Below, piece after piece: positions 25,960 to 35,425 of a stretch of 64,000 nt of DNA. The stretch spans positions 1,116,001 through 1,180,000 of the forward strand of contig NZ_CP126963.1 of assembly GCF_002871945.2 (NCBI RefSeq), written 5' to 3'. The notes under the pieces were generated by a model that saw only the letters and a program-made list of their open reading frames with translations, was not told the DNA's origin and did not search any database. The stretch comes from Gleimia hominis. Lineage in GTDB: Bacteria; Actinomycetota; Actinomycetes; Actinomycetales; Actinomycetaceae. How positions within the stretch are numbered: position 1 is the first letter of the stretch; every line of letters begins with the position of its first letter. Made by a program: the position numbers and the translations under genes.

Positions 25960-27621
25960 TTCTCTGCACGCGGGCTAGCGAGCCCGAATGAACCGAAGTT
26001 CGCTAGGTCAGATGGGACAGCGGTGAAGTCCATGCGGCGGTACAGCGGCATAACCATCACTTCATCCCAAATTGCCTTATCGATCTCGTTCACAATTTCC
26101 GCACGCTTCTTCTGATCCAGCTCAGTATCTGCTTTCGGTGTGAGGTTCCTTAATCGTTTCATTGCACGCATCCGAGTAGTTCTGAGGCGCCTCGCAGCCA
26201 TACAGCTGCGTAATGTTATTCATTGGGAACACCGTGGACTGCCACGCGAACGACACGGATTCAAACTGCCGATTCTGCAGCACATTCTGCCACTCTTCTT
26301 GCGACGTGTTCACCAAGTTGACCTTAACGCCAATCTTCTTCATGTCGTCTTGGAAGAGTTTCCCTTCGTTTTCCGAAGTGGGGATCCCAACCAGCATGGA
26401 GTATTTAATCTCCAGTTCCTTACCGTCTTTCATCCGGTAATCTTTGCCGTTCTCTTTCTTCCACCCGGCGTCGTCAAGCTGCTTCTCGGCCGCTTTCGGA
26501 TCGTACTTGAAGTCCGTGGAGTTATCCGCGTACTCCGAGTCGGTGGGAGCGAAGAAGTGGTTGCCCACCATCAGTTTGTCAACGTCAACGGGAAGCCCCG
26601 CCAAGTCGGAAGCGGCAATCGCCTTCCGGTTCGTGCCCTTCACGATTGCTTGACGCACGTTCTTGTCCCTCAGGTTCCCAGCATTGTTATTAAACGTAAT
26701 ATGACGCCACTGCAAACCACTCGCTGCACGCACTTGCGCCCCACTGCGTTGCTGCACCTTGTCGAACTCATCTTTCGTGACAATCGCGGTCACAACGTCA
26801 ATTTCGTTGTTCGCAAACGCATTCCCCCGCAGGTCCGGCGTCATGGCCTTGAACGTCATCTCATCCAGTAGTGGTTTATCGCCCCACCAGTTCTCGTTCG
26901 GCACCAGCGTAATCATCTTCTGCGCTTGATCCACTTTAGAGATTTTGAACGGGCCGGCAGTCCACTCCGGGTGCGGCTCCTTCTGACGGGCAGTGTTGAA
27001 CGTCTCTGGGTCCTTCACAGCCTCCGCGTTCTCTACCGTGGACCACATTGCTTGCCAGTCCGGGTAGGTTGATTTGAAGGTAGTGACTACTTCAAACTCG
27101 TCCTTACCTTGTTTTACTTCTTTAACCTCGCGGTAGCCGTCCGTACTAGAGACTTCAAAGCCCTCATTCTCACCATTCAGCGCCTTCCAGGTGGCAATGT
27201 AATCTTTCGCGGTAATGGGATCACCGTTGCCCCATTTCGCATCCGGATTCAGCGTTAACGTCACCACCTGGGGCGGCCCGTCCTCCACCTTCACATCCTT
27301 AATGAAGTTCGGATTCGGGGTCCGCTTATTGTCCGCACTGTTATCAAAGTTCGTCGGCATCGTGAAATCGTGAATCGTGCCGTAATCAGCGGTGTTCCCC
27401 GTCGCCTGGTTGTAGTTGAAGTTAGCGGGGAACGTGCCAATCTCAAGACGCAGTTTGCCGCCTTCCTTCAACTTACTGCGATCCATTGCGTTAATATCAC
27501 TAGCTGCCGGGGCGTCACCGGAACCTTTACCGCTGCCAGAACCACCGCCGCTAGCGCAGCCCGTCAGTACCAGCGCACCCGCCGCTGCGGCTGCTGCCAG
27601 TACCCGTGTCACTCGTTTCAC
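25941..27621 (-). pseudogene. Oligopeptide-binding lipoprotein of an ABC importer, with +1 frameshift near 26148
   Basis: Solute-binding protein family 5 (OppA/DppA type), the extracellular peptide receptor for the adjacent permease genes. GTG 27621 follows GGAGGAGGT and begins a lipoprotein signal with lipobox LVLTGC. The frame is intact for 491 codons to NETIK, then an extra G in AAGG (26148-26149) throws it out and gives a stop at 26122. The next frame continues with a perfect family C-terminus (NLTPKADTELD ... LYRRMDFTAVPSDLANFGSFG ... ENIGFVK) to 25941. The restored protein would be about 559 residues. The cause may be a sequencing error, a recent inactivating mutation or recoding; the truncated product lacks about 70 conserved residues. 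Confidence 0.85.
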
Positions 27622-27766
27622 CGTAGTACCTCCTCCATACCGATGAATCACGTCTGCACCCCACCGGGTTGATGGAACGCGTTAGGTGCAATGTATAGAA
27701 TGTTCAGCCACCTGTAAGCCGTTGTCTCATTCTTTGATCGAAATTTACCTAAATGTAACCTCACGC

Positions 27767-27789
27767 GCCGGTGGCTCCCCACCACCGGC
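27767..27789 (-). terminator. Hairpin between oppDF and the binding-protein gene
   Basis: GCCGGTGG-N7-CCACCGGC is a perfect 8-bp stem, seven bases past the oppDF stop on the minus strand. Lacking a T-run, it may attenuate transcription or protect the upstream mRNA 3' end, allowing separate expression of the receptor gene. Confidence 0.55.
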
Positions 27790-27796
27790 ACTGCGG

Positions 27797-29944
27797 CTAG
27801 AACACATCCGCGGTCTGCGGATAGTGGCACGCGTTCGCACTATCCGCCTGATCCACAGATTTCAGTTGCGGCATCTGCTCCAAGCAAGGCCGCCTCTGCT
27901 CATCCGTCATAGCCGCGAACTTGGGGCACCTCGTGCGGAACCGGCAACCCGACGGCGGATTCGCAGGCGAAGGCAAATCTCCCTTCAGCAACACCCGGTC
28001 ACGGCTCCGTTCCTTCTTCGGATCCGGAATCGGAATCGCAGACAGCAACGCCTGCGTATACGGGTGGCGCGGATGGTCAAAGACCTCATCCACATCCCCG
28101 ATCTCCACAATCTGTCCCAAGTACATAACCGCCACCCGGTTCGCAATATGCCGCACCACCGAGAGGTCGTGGGCGACAAACAGGTACGACAAATCCAGTT
28201 TCGCCCGCAATTCCTCAAGCAAATTAATGACCCCAGCCTGAATCGACACATCCAGGGCCGATACGGGCTCATCCAACACCAGCAGCTTAGGACGCAACGC
28301 TAACGCACGGGCAATCCCCACGCGTTGACGCTGCCCACCTGAGAAGTGGCGCGGATACCGGTTCAGGTGCGACGGTTCCAAACCAACGGTTTCAATCAGT
28401 GTGTGTACCCGCTCGTCAATATCCTTCTTCTTCCACCCGTTGTACTTAAGTGGCTCCGCAATAATGTCGTAAATCGGCATCCGCGGATCCAACGAAGCCA
28501 TCGGATCTTGGAACACAACCTGCAGATCCCGGCGCACGCGCTTGCGTTCCGAACGGTCCATCTGCCCCGTATCCTTACCGAGCACCACGATCCGACCATC
28601 CTCCGGGGCCTTCAAATCCAGAATTTCAAGCAGCGTGGTGGTCTTCCCACACCCGGACTCACCCACGAGCCCCAGCGTTTCCCCGGCCTTAATATCCAGC
28701 GAAATCCCATCCACCGCATGCACAGTACCCACGCGCCTCTTAAACACCGCGCCCTTCATGAGGGGGAAGTACTTGCGGACGTTCTCTAACCGCAGCACTT
28801 CCTCACGCTTATTACGGTCCTCATCGAGCGAAGAGGGAGTGTACGCCTCCGGCACCGGGAAAATCTCGCGGTACTGCCAGTTGTGCTCACTAATTTCCGG
28901 GGCACGCACGCACGCCAACCGATGCACGTCCTGCTCCCCAGCCTGCTCCGCCGGCACCTCCGGCGCCACCTTCAACGGTGGTTCCTCCTTGCGGCACTCG
29001 TCGTTCGCCAACGGGCAGCGCGGCACAAACGGGCACGCCGTAGGGGGTGTCAACATAGACGGCGGGTTACCTTCAACCGGCACCAAAGCCTCATCCCGCG
29101 TCATATCCGGCCGCGGCAAAGAACCCAGAAGACCAATCGTGTACGGCATCGAAGAACGGTAGAAAATGTCATTCACCGTCCCCGACTCCACGCACCGGCC
29201 CGCGTACATAACCGCCACCCGGTCCGCCAAGCCCGCAACAACCCCCAGGTCGTGGGTAATCAGAATGATCGCCGCACCCGTTTCTTGCTGCGCGGTTTTT
29301 AGAACCTCAAGAATCTGCGCCTGAATCGTCACATCCAACGCCGTGGTCGGCTCGTCCGCAATAATCAAATCCGGATCGTTCGCAATTGCCATTGCGATCA
29401 CTACGCGCTGGCGCATCCCCCCGGAAAACTCGTGCGGGAACGACTTCACCCGCCCCTTCGGATTCGGAATCCCCACCAGGTCCAATAGCTCAACCGCGCG
29501 TTCTTCCGCCTGCGCCTTCGTCATGTTCTGGTGGATCCGCAAGGCTTCCACAATCTGGTCACCAATCGTGTACACGGGCGTGAGGGCCGACAGCGGATCT
29601 TGGAACACCATCGCCACTTTCTTGCCGCGCACATCCGACATCCACCGGTCCGACTTACCTAACAGTTCCGTTCCGTGCAGTCGGACACTGCCTTTAACTC
29701 GCGCGGACTCCTCCAGCAAGCCCATCACCGCCATCGACGTCACGGACTTACCCGAGCCGGATTCCCCAACAATGCCGAGCACTTCCCCGGCGTTCACGTG
29801 CAGGTTTACCCCCCGCACCGCGTGCACGTTACCGTCTTCTGAGGGGAAAGTTACGTTCAAGTTTTCAATCTCGAGGACAGGCACGCCCTCTTGCCGCTGC
29901 GGAACCGCTTCCGTCGCGGCCTGCTGCTTAGTTTTACTGCTCAT
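27797..29944 (-). CDS. Fused OppD-OppF peptide ABC transporter ATPase
   Basis: A 715-residue protein joining two ABC ATPases in one chain. Module 1 has Walker A GESGSGKS, signature FSGGMRQR and Walker B LIIADEPT; module 2 has GESGCGKT, FSGGQRQR and LLVLDEPV. Each module ends in the OppD/F C-terminal Cys-rich region (CPFVPRCPLANDECR and CRFRTRCPKFAAM), which in relatives binds an Fe-S cluster. It energises peptide import through OppB/OppC. ATG 29944 overlaps the oppC stop by four bases and has GGAGG nine bases before it. Confidence 0.94.
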   Translation of the reverse strand: MSSKTKQQAATEAVPQRQEGVPVLEIENLNVTFPSEDGNVHAVRGVNLHVNAGEVLGIVGESGSGKSVTSMAVMGLLEESARVKGSVRLHGTELLGKSDRWMSDVRGKKVAMVFQDPLSALTPVYTIGDQIVEALRIHQNMTKAQAEERAVELLDLVGIPNPKGRVKSFPHEFSGGMRQRVVIAMAIANDPDLIIADEPTTALDVTIQAQILEVLKTAQQETGAAIILITHDLGVVAGLADRVAVMYAGRCVESGTVNDIFYRSSMPYTIGLLGSLPRPDMTRDEALVPVEGNPPSMLTPPTACPFVPRCPLANDECRKEEPPLKVAPEVPAEQAGEQDVHRLACVRAPEISEHNWQYREIFPVPEAYTPSSLDEDRNKREEVLRLENVRKYFPLMKGAVFKRRVGTVHAVDGISLDIKAGETLGLVGESGCGKTTTLLEILDLKAPEDGRIVVLGKDTGQMDRSERKRVRRDLQVVFQDPMASLDPRMPIYDIIAEPLKYNGWKKKDIDERVHTLIETVGLEPSHLNRYPRHFSGGQRQRVGIARALALRPKLLVLDEPVSALDVSIQAGVINLLEELRAKLDLSYLFVAHDLSVVRHIANRVAVMYLGQIVEIGDVDEVFDHPRHPYTQALLSAIPIPDPKKERSRDRVLLKGDLPSPANPPSGCRFRTRCPKFAAMTDEQRRPCLEQMPQLKSVDQADSANACHYPQTADVF

Positions 29945-30906
29945 GCTGCATGACCTCCTGATTTGGATGAGGGATCGAGGGCGTCGCGTAACCCATCCCC
30001 AATGAAGTTCACACAAATAAGTGTGCACACCAAGATTGTGGCGGGCGCGAGGAACACCCAGGGGGTCGTCGTGGCGGACGCCTGACCCTCAGCAATTAAC
30101 TTTCCCAAAGACGTGTTTGGCGCCTGAACCCCGAAACCGAAGTAAGACAGGACGGTCTCACTCATAACAGCGGTTACGAACCCCAGGGCACAGTCAATAA
30201 TCAAGTAGGACGCCACGTTGGGGATAATGTGTTTCGTGATAATCACCCACGAGGGGACGGACATGAACTTCGCGGCCCGCACGTACTCCAAATCTTTCAC
30301 CGCAAGCGTCATCGACCGCACCACGCGGGCGGTGAGCATCCACCCGAATGCGGCGAGCAGAATAATGAACGTCACGATCGAACCTTTCGAGGCGCCGCCG
30401 CGCTGCGAGATCACAGCGATCAGCAGGAACGAGGGGATCACCAGCAGCAAGTCCACGACCCATAGCAGGACTTTGTCAACCACTTTGCCGAAATACGCCG
30501 CAGCGGACCCAACGAGGGCTGCGACCACGGTTTGGATCAGACATACGCACACGCCAATTAGGAGGGATTTGCGCAGCCCCTCCAGGGTTAGTGCGAGCAC
30601 GTCACGTCCCCCTTGTGTGGTTCCAAACAGGTGCTCACCCGACGGGGGTTGCAAGAAAGAGACGTTGTCGACATCCGCGAAGTTCCACGGGCTGAGGAAG
30701 GGGCCGATAATGGCTAGGAGGACAATCAGGAAGAACCCGATTAAGCCCACCACCGCTGTTTTTGACCTGGCGAACCGCCGCATCACCAGAGCCCGCCGGG
30801 TCATCTGCTTGCCTTCTTGGGTGGAGGGGTCCACTACCTGAGCGGCCTCGTCTTCCACCGCTGAAGGGGGCTGCGCGTGCGCTGCGCTAGTTACTTGTTC
30901 GGACAT
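29941..30906 (-). CDS. oppC: Peptide ABC transporter permease OppC
   Basis: A 321-residue inner-membrane permease (binding-protein-dependent transport family) with an N-terminal OppC-type extension (about 45 cytoplasmic residues). Six transmembrane helices follow, starting AVVGLIGFFLIVLLAIIGPFL. The coupling EAA-like loop is around EYVRAAKFMSVPSWVIITKHIIPN. The downstream oppDF start overlaps its stop by four bases; oppB ends two bases upstream, so the three are one operon. Confidence 0.93.
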   Translation of the reverse strand: MSEQVTSAAHAQPPSAVEDEAAQVVDPSTQEGKQMTRRALVMRRFARSKTAVVGLIGFFLIVLLAIIGPFLSPWNFADVDNVSFLQPPSGEHLFGTTQGGRDVLALTLEGLRKSLLIGVCVCLIQTVVAALVGSAAAYFGKVVDKVLLWVVDLLLVIPSFLLIAVISQRGGASKGSIVTFIILLAAFGWMLTARVVRSMTLAVKDLEYVRAAKFMSVPSWVIITKHIIPNVASYLIIDCALGFVTAVMSETVLSYFGFGVQAPNTSLGKLIAEGQASATTTPWVFLAPATILVCTLICVNFIGDGLRDALDPSSKSGGHAA

Positions 30907-30908
30907 GT

Positions 30909-31892
30909 TTAGCTCACTCTCACTCGCGGATCAACGAGCACTACAAGCACGTCGGAGAGGATGGCACCGGTTAGCGTACAAACCCCAGAGAAGGCCACGA
31001 CCGCTGCCGTCCCATTAATGTCTTGTTTCATAATTGATTCAACCGAGTACTGGCCCAGGCCGTGCCAGCCGAAAATCGTTTCCGTAACCGTGGCCCCCAG
31101 GAACAGGGTGGCAACCGCGAACGCGAAGTACGTGGCCATCGGCACCATGGAGGTGCGCAGCGCGTGGCGGATAACCGCTTTCGTTTTAAACAGGCCTTTT
31201 GCGCGGGCAGTGCGAACGTAGTCGGCCCCCAGCGTGTCAAGCATGAGGTTACGTTGATACCGCGAATAGCTGGCAATACCGGTGAGGGACATGGAGATGG
31301 TGGGCAGTAACAGGTGCTGGAGCCGATCTACTATCGCCGCTCCCGGATAACTGCCTATCTGCCCTGTTTCCCCCACGAACTCGAAGAACTGCGTGCCGGT
31401 AGCGGCGTTGATTTGTGTGGCCCCCACCTGCAGTAGGGTTGCGAGCACAATCACGGGAGTGGAGATGACCACCAGTGAAAGCAGTGAGATCAACCGGTCC
31501 GCGAATGAGTACTGCTTCGTAGCCGTCCACGCACCAACCGCCACGCCACCGACCATGCCGATTAGCGATCCGATTACGATGAGGCGAACCGACACCCAAA
31601 TGCGGATCGAAATGATCTCGTTAACCGACTCTCCTTTCGGGGTTTTCCCCCAGTCCCAGCTGGTCACAATGGATTGCAGCCAGTGCATGTAGCGGTCTGT
31701 CAGTGGGATGCTGTCCGAAAGGTTGTAGGAAGTCAAAGTGCGTTCAATTAACGCCCAATCCAGGTTGGGATTGGACAGGTCGTACGCTGCTTTCGGGTCC
31801 ATTGAAACAGCCGCGATGAGGTATGCGAGCGACACGGCAACGAAAAGCAACACCGCATAGTTCGCTATTCTTCTTAGTAAATAGAAGAACAT
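30909..31892 (-). CDS. oppB: Peptide ABC transporter permease OppB
   Basis: A 327-residue permease, first gene of the opp operon. It starts MFFYLLRRIANYAVLLFVAVS with a helix, contains a large periplasmic segment and the coupling loop DYVRTARAKGLFKTKAVIRHALRTSMVP. ATG 31892 is preferred because AAGGA lies ten bases upstream; the longer frame to 31961 lacks a ribosome binding site. The operon order oppB-oppC-oppDF-receptor places the binding protein last, after a hairpin. Confidence 0.93.
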   Translation of the reverse strand: MFFYLLRRIANYAVLLFVAVSLAYLIAAVSMDPKAAYDLSNPNLDWALIERTLTSYNLSDSIPLTDRYMHWLQSIVTSWDWGKTPKGESVNEIISIRIWVSVRLIVIGSLIGMVGGVAVGAWTATKQYSFADRLISLLSLVVISTPVIVLATLLQVGATQINAATGTQFFEFVGETGQIGSYPGAAIVDRLQHLLLPTISMSLTGIASYSRYQRNLMLDTLGADYVRTARAKGLFKTKAVIRHALRTSMVPMATYFAFAVATLFLGATVTETIFGWHGLGQYSVESIMKQDINGTAAVVAFSGVCTLTGAILSDVLVVLVDPRVRVS

Positions 31893-31985
31893 AAGCCCGT
31901 CCTTCAAATATGCCACCCCTGGCAACACCACATTGTATAAGGGAGAGTGCGTGGGCACCAACGGATTTTCATTTCTTGTCTAAGC

Positions 31986-32026
31986 ACATCTATAGAAGAA
32001 TCCATCTCTTCTTCAGATGTTTTTTT
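31986..32026 (+). terminator. Terminator-like hairpin with T7 in the oppB-kup divergent region
   Basis: On the plus strand ACATCT and GAAGAA (separated by an ATA bulge) pair with TTCTTC and AGATGT around an 8-base loop, and seven T residues follow. No known plus-strand transcript enters from the left, since oppB is divergent. It may end a small RNA or an antisense transcript, or act as an insulator ahead of kup. Confidence 0.6.
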
Positions 32027-32137
32027 GCAGACTAGCACACGATTGGACGGCGCGCCTTTTACTCCCATTAATCGGATAGTTCTGCATATGATTTACACAC
32101 TATGTTTTCTACAGGCACAGGTGTATAGTTTTGTTCC

Positions 32138-34033
32138 ATGCTGAGTAAAAAGGGGTCAACTCCTCTTCCCTTGCTGGTGGTAGGCGCTCTTGGCGTAGTC
32201 TTCGGAGACTTGGGCACGAGCCCTCTGTACTCCCTACATGCAGTATTTACGTTACATAATGGGGCTTTAAAACCTACCGAAGAAGATATTCTTGCCGTAC
32301 TTTCGCTGATTATTTGGTGCTTAATTATTATCGTGTCGGTTGGTTACGCGACCTTTATTATGCGCGCCGATAACAAAGGTGAGGGCGGTATTCTCTCGCT
32401 CGTTTCTTTGATTCGACATCGACTTGGAAAAGCTGATCCCCGCGCCGTAGTTGCAACGTTCATAGCGATTATGGGAGCGGGATTATTTTATGGTGATTCC
32501 CTGATTACCCCTGCGGTTTCCGTAATGAGTGCGGTGGAGGGGCTCGAGGTGGCGAACCCGGAGTTTTCCCACTGGGTGATCCCCGCGTCGATCGTGATTC
32601 TTTCGCTCCTGTTTTTTGTGCAACGCTGGGGAACGGGCCGCATTGGAGTGGCGTTTGGACCCATCATGTGCTGCTGGTTCCTCACCCTCGGTGGGCTCGG
32701 CCTGGGCCCAATCCTTGACAATCCATCGATTTTATGGGCACTCTCCCCAATGCCGGGGCTTCGACTGGCGGTTTCGCACCCGTTTATCACGTTCTTAGCT
32801 CTTGGCGCCGTGGTGCTGACTGTGACCGGTGTGGAAGCCCTTTACGCCGACATGGGGCATTTTGGGCGGCGCCCAATTGTGATCGCGTGGTTCACCCTCG
32901 CGTTCCCCATGCTCATTTTGAACTACCTGGGGCAAGGTGCGAACCTTTTGCGACACCCCGAGGCGCTGAATAACCCGTTCTTTGAGCTCGCGCCCCGCTG
33001 GGGCCAGCTGCCACTCGTCATCCTCGCTACCCTCGCCACAGTCATCGCATCACAAGCCGTGATCTCGGGGGCATTCTCTGTGTCCCGACAGGCGTCGCGC
33101 CTGTCGTTCCTGCCACGTTTAAAGGTACTGCAAACCAGCAAGAGCATGGGTGGGCAGATTTACTTACCGGCCGTAAACCACATGCTGTGGATCGCTGTAA
33201 TGGCCCTGGTTTTGATCTTCCAAAGTTCCCAGAACTTGGCATCCGCATACGGTTTCTCGGTGTCTGGCACACTGATTTTAGAGATGAGCTTGTTCCTGCT
33301 GATGGCACGCACAATCTGGCATTGGCCCATCTGGCGCATCGCCCTGGTTGCGCTCGCAATTGGATCTGTTGAGGTTGCGATCTTCCTTGCGAATATCGCA
33401 AAACTAGCGACCGGCGGGTGGCTCCCACTCATGGTGGCGATCATGATGGTGATCATCATGACGACCTGGAAGAAGGGCTCCAAGATTGTATTTAGCCGCC
33501 GCGCCGAACTGGAAGGCCCCCTATCGGATTTCATTTCGACCGTTAAAGCCCGGGGTGTGCGACGCGTATCTGGCGTCGCCATTTACCCGCACGGCAACCC
33601 CACCACAGCGCCTTTAGCGTTGCGTTCAAGCGTGCTGTTCAACCGCGTGCTACACGACCACATTGTGATTGTGACGATTAAACACATTGGGGTTCCGCAT
33701 GTGCGCCACACCCGCCGAGTGGAAGTGACGACTCGCGGCGACCAGACCTACGGGATTATCCACATGAACTACCGGGTGGGCTTCAACGATTCTCAGAACG
33801 TACCTGCCGCGGTGCAGCTCATGTGTAGTGCTCACCCGGAGTTCGGAATCGACCCAACGATTGCCCAGTACGTGCTGTCCACCTACCGGATTGAACCGGG
33901 CAAGGACAAGGGCGTGAGGTACGCGCGCAGTGAACTGTTCCGCTGGTTAGAGCGCATGGGCGCGAACCGAACCCAAAGTTTCAAACTACCACTGGACCGC
34001 ACCATCGTAGTGGGCGCGTCAGTGGAGGTTTAA
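32138..34033 (+). CDS. kup: KUP family potassium uptake transporter
   Basis: A 631-residue K+/H+ symporter of the KUP/HAK family. The first helix carries the diagnostic GVVFGDLGTSPLYSL; GYATFIMRADNKGEGGILSL and GAGLFYGDSLITPAVSVMSAVEGLE are further signatures. About twelve membrane helices are followed by a cytoplasmic C-terminal domain (from about residue 450). TATAGT lies eight bases before the ATG and no ribosome binding site is seen, suggesting a very short or absent leader; no c-di-AMP riboswitch was recognised upstream. Confidence 0.95.
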   Translation: MLSKKGSTPLPLLVVGALGVVFGDLGTSPLYSLHAVFTLHNGALKPTEEDILAVLSLIIWCLIIIVSVGYATFIMRADNKGEGGILSLVSLIRHRLGKADPRAVVATFIAIMGAGLFYGDSLITPAVSVMSAVEGLEVANPEFSHWVIPASIVILSLLFFVQRWGTGRIGVAFGPIMCCWFLTLGGLGLGPILDNPSILWALSPMPGLRLAVSHPFITFLALGAVVLTVTGVEALYADMGHFGRRPIVIAWFTLAFPMLILNYLGQGANLLRHPEALNNPFFELAPRWGQLPLVILATLATVIASQAVISGAFSVSRQASRLSFLPRLKVLQTSKSMGGQIYLPAVNHMLWIAVMALVLIFQSSQNLASAYGFSVSGTLILEMSLFLLMARTIWHWPIWRIALVALAIGSVEVAIFLANIAKLATGGWLPLMVAIMMVIIMTTWKKGSKIVFSRRAELEGPLSDFISTVKARGVRRVSGVAIYPHGNPTTAPLALRSSVLFNRVLHDHIVIVTIKHIGVPHVRHTRRVEVTTRGDQTYGIIHMNYRVGFNDSQNVPAAVQLMCSAHPEFGIDPTIAQYVLSTYRIEPGKDKGVRYARSELFRWLERMGANRTQSFKLPLDRTIVVGASVEV

Positions 34034-34180
34034 CGCGTGCCCAAGTTTGCGCATGAGCCCGTGCGGGATTAACGCGCAAGTATGTGCAAACCGCATCACG
34101 ACATAACAGCGCTAGCCGGCCGCACTGGTCGCATTAGTGAAGCTACTTGCGTCAGCCGACCGCGCTGGGAGCGTTAATGA
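34022..34180. repeat. Repeated segments spanning and following the kup stop codon
   Basis: GTGGAGGTTTAACGCG (34022-34037), which contains the kup stop TAA, recurs as GTGCGGGATTAACGCG at 34061-34076, period 39, 13 of 16 identical and with the TAA in frame. Further on, 34111-34140 and 34151-34180 are related at 22 of 30 positions with a 40-base period. No gene is seen in the 187-base gap before the end of ychF. Confidence 0.6.
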
Positions 34181-34220
34181 GGATAATCGAGTTGATAAAA
34201 CGTGGGTAGTTAAGTTCGGC

Positions 34221-35306
34221 TCAGACGTTGAACTTGAACTCGACCACGTCCCCATCTTGCATCACGTAGTCTTTACCTTCGAGCCGGATCTTCCCAGCCG
34301 CACGCGCCTGCGCGGTCGAACCGAGCTCATCCAGATCCTCAAACGAAACCACTTCCGCTTTAATGAAGCCGCGTTCAAAATCTGTGTGAATCACACCAGC
34401 TGCCTGAGGTGCTGTCCACCCCTTGTGAATCGTCCACGCCCGTGCTTCTTTGGGCCCAGCAGTCAAGTAGGTTTGCAAACCCAGCGTGTCGAACCCAACG
34501 CGCGCCAACTTGTCTAGCCCAGACTCTTCCTGCCCGGATTCGAGTAGCATCTCCCGCGCCTCATCCTCGTCGAGCTCCACCAGTTCCGCTTCGAACTCAG
34601 CATCCAAGAAAACTGCTTCTGCCGGGGCCACTAGGTCGCGCAACTGCGCCTGCGCAGCCTCATCGTCCATGCCGGCCGCATCCATGTTGAACACGTAAAT
34701 GAACGGTTTCGCGGTCATCAACTGGAACGTGGCCACAACCTCCGGATCCAAATCCGAACCCGGTAGCGCCCGCGAAATTAACTGTCCATCCTCAAGGATC
34801 TGCAAGGCTTTCTGCGCCGTCGACAGCACCGCCGCATCCGTCTTGTGGCCCCGCACTTCTTTTTCAAGACGCGGAATCTGCCGCTCCAACGTCTGCATAT
34901 CCGCCAAAATCAGTTCCGTCTCAATCGTCTCAATATCAGACTTCGGATCAATCTTGCCGTCCACGTGGGTCACGTCAGCATCCTGGAACGCACGAGTCAC
35001 CATGCAGATTGCCTGTGCCTCACGAATATTAGCAAGGAACTGGTTGCCCATCCCCTCACCTTCGGAAGCGCCCTTCACAATCCCCGCAATGTCCACGAAA
35101 GACACGGTGGCTGGCAGGATCCGTTCGGAATCAAAAATCTCCGCTAGCCGGCTGAGCCGCGCGTCAGGCAAAGGCACTACCCCCACGTTCGGTTCAATCG
35201 TTGCGAACGGGTAGTTCGCCGCCAACACGGTTGCGCGGGTGAGCGCATTGAACAACGTCGACTTGCCTACGTTAGGCAATCCTGCAATACCAATCGTTAA
35301 AGCCAC
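34221..35306 (-). CDS. ychF: Ribosome-associated GTPase/ATPase YchF (OLA1 family)
   Basis: A 361-residue P-loop protein of the OBG/YchF family that binds ATP in preference to GTP and associates with ribosomes in stress responses. G1 GLPNVGKSTLFNALT, G3 FVDIAGIVKGASEGEGMGN and a C-terminal TGS-like domain (YLTAGPKEARAWTIHKGWTAPQAAGVIHTDFERGFIKAEV) are present at normal length. The GTG start has TAGACT exactly six bases upstream, suggesting a leaderless mRNA; GGAGGG lies 12 bases away, too far to be ideal. Confidence 0.96.
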   Translation of the reverse strand: MALTIGIAGLPNVGKSTLFNALTRATVLAANYPFATIEPNVGVVPLPDARLSRLAEIFDSERILPATVSFVDIAGIVKGASEGEGMGNQFLANIREAQAICMVTRAFQDADVTHVDGKIDPKSDIETIETELILADMQTLERQIPRLEKEVRGHKTDAAVLSTAQKALQILEDGQLISRALPGSDLDPEVVATFQLMTAKPFIYVFNMDAAGMDDEAAQAQLRDLVAPAEAVFLDAEFEAELVELDEDEAREMLLESGQEESGLDKLARVGFDTLGLQTYLTAGPKEARAWTIHKGWTAPQAAGVIHTDFERGFIKAEVVSFEDLDELGSTAQARAAGKIRLEGKDYVMQDGDVVEFKFNV

Positions 35307-35390
35307 GCGAACAGTCTACCCTCCACATAAGAAAACACGAATAACGCCCCCACCCCAAACTGGGAACAGCCGTCAAACCACCCCCCCTAT

Positions 35391-35419
35391 TTGGCACCAC
35401 TAGACCAACTTGATTCAAT
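35391..35419 (+). promoter_or_regulatory. Promoter of rmuC, leaderless type
   Basis: TTGGCA, a 17-base spacer and TTCAAT, then six bases to the ATG. This is the best-formed sigma-A-like promoter seen in the window, and no Shine-Dalgarno sequence follows it. Confidence 0.6.
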
Positions 35420-35425
35420 AACCAT

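Noticed and set aside
25888..26115. Short plus-strand frame across the 13-bp repeats
   Set aside because: Overlaps the 3' end of the binding-protein gene and the repeat array; no ribosome binding site.
26140..26871. 243-codon plus-strand frame
   Set aside because: Antisense shadow of the peptide-binding protein gene; Arg/His/Leu-rich with no recognisable domain.
31893..32137. c-di-AMP (ydaO-type) riboswitch upstream of kup
   Set aside because: No consensus pairing or conserved ydaO segments could be recognised; a -10-like TATAGT close to the ATG argues against a long leader.
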